From the NCBI GenBank assembly GCA_020721945.1, contig DYLT01000013.1:1-33008 (forward strand): 33,008 nucleotides of DNA, in the 5' to 3' direction. The position numbers were made by a program, and so were the translations under genes. Positions 32,949 through 33,008 of this stretch are shown one piece after another; the first letter of the stretch is position 1; each line of letters opens with the position of its first letter. Below the pieces are notes generated by a model. It saw only the letters and a list, made by a program, of their open reading frames with translations. It was not told the DNA's origin and searched no databases. The DNA is from Blastopirellula marina (lineage in GTDB: Bacteria > Planctomycetota > Planctomycetia > Pirellulales > Thermoguttaceae).

Positions 32949-33008
32949 GGCAGTTGACCTTGCTAGGGCGGGAAAGGGGAAGTCTGGGTCGCTCGAGGCC
33001 GGGGCCGC
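32949..33008. other. right edge, upstream of the porin-like gene
   Basis: Only 60 bases remain. They contain the ribosome-binding region of the porin-like gene and no recognisable promoter or gene. Confidence 0.4.

Noticed and set aside
1-33008. CRISPR array, tRNA, rRNA, insertion sequence or prophage
   Set aside because: No regularly spaced direct repeats, cloverleaf with CCA-like end, transposase, integrase or phage structural gene was recognised.

Overview
The window looks like chromosomal DNA from a high-GC, non-anammox planctomycete, probably of the Pirellulales type. The evidence is the mix of protein families: HzsA-related cytochrome/propeller proteins, a formylglycine sulfatase, Tat-exported Gfo/Idh/MocA oxidoreductases, a DUF1080 (3-keto-disaccharide hydrolase) remnant, a YVTN-propeller/di-heme cytochrome, a planctomycete-style FlgM with an N-terminal HVYGP..HLHGPQ segment, and an ECF sigma/anti-sigma pair. 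No rRNA, tRNA, CRISPR array, phage or insertion sequence was recognised.

Layout. (1) 1-3269, minus strand: FlgM-like anti-sigma factor, Fur-family repressor, and a large HzsA-related protein with a discoidin-like domain that runs off the left edge. (2) 3270-4443: mostly gene-free, with one small plausible gene (3930-4139) closed by a strong terminator. (3) 4444-5430, plus: class II fructose-bisphosphate aldolase. (4) 5580-7493, minus: exported propeller/di-heme cytochrome with a recognisable sigma-70 promoter. (5) 7801-17689, plus: Gfo/Idh/MocA oxidoreductase, zinc-dependent dehydrogenase, two sodium:solute symporters, queC, ispA and dxs. (6) 17649-24857, minus: Tat-exported Gfo/Idh oxidoreductase, broken DUF1080 gene, sulfatase, second HzsA-related protein and an FGGY kinase. 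(7) 24961-27245, minus: CorA-like transporter and an NagA-like deacetylase. (8) 27395-30297: a small secreted protein, the anti-sigma/ECF sigma pair on the minus strand, and two tiny lipoproteins on the plus strand. (9) 30356-32948, minus: a Tat-exported aldo/keto-reductase-like barrel and a porin-like outer-membrane protein.

Main result of the hunt. The ECF sigma gene and the two small lipoprotein genes each carry the same promoter-like element, GGGAATAAA followed by exactly 16 bases and TCTT(G/C)C. The copies are at 29380-29410 (minus), 29468-29498 (plus) and 30064-30094 (plus). They point to a self-regulated ECF sigma factor that also drives two lysine/proline/alanine-rich lipoproteins, giving a compact envelope-linked regulon. 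The position of the sigma gene's own copy also indicates that its start is at 29366 rather than 29390.

How the genes may fit together (inference). The dehydrogenases, symporters, sulfatase, FGGY kinase and NagA-like enzyme suit uptake and breakdown of sulfated or amino-sugar polymers, and the exported multi-heme propeller proteins suit periplasmic redox work. QueC (queuosine precursor), IspA and Dxs (isoprenoid precursors) are housekeeping genes placed after the transport genes.
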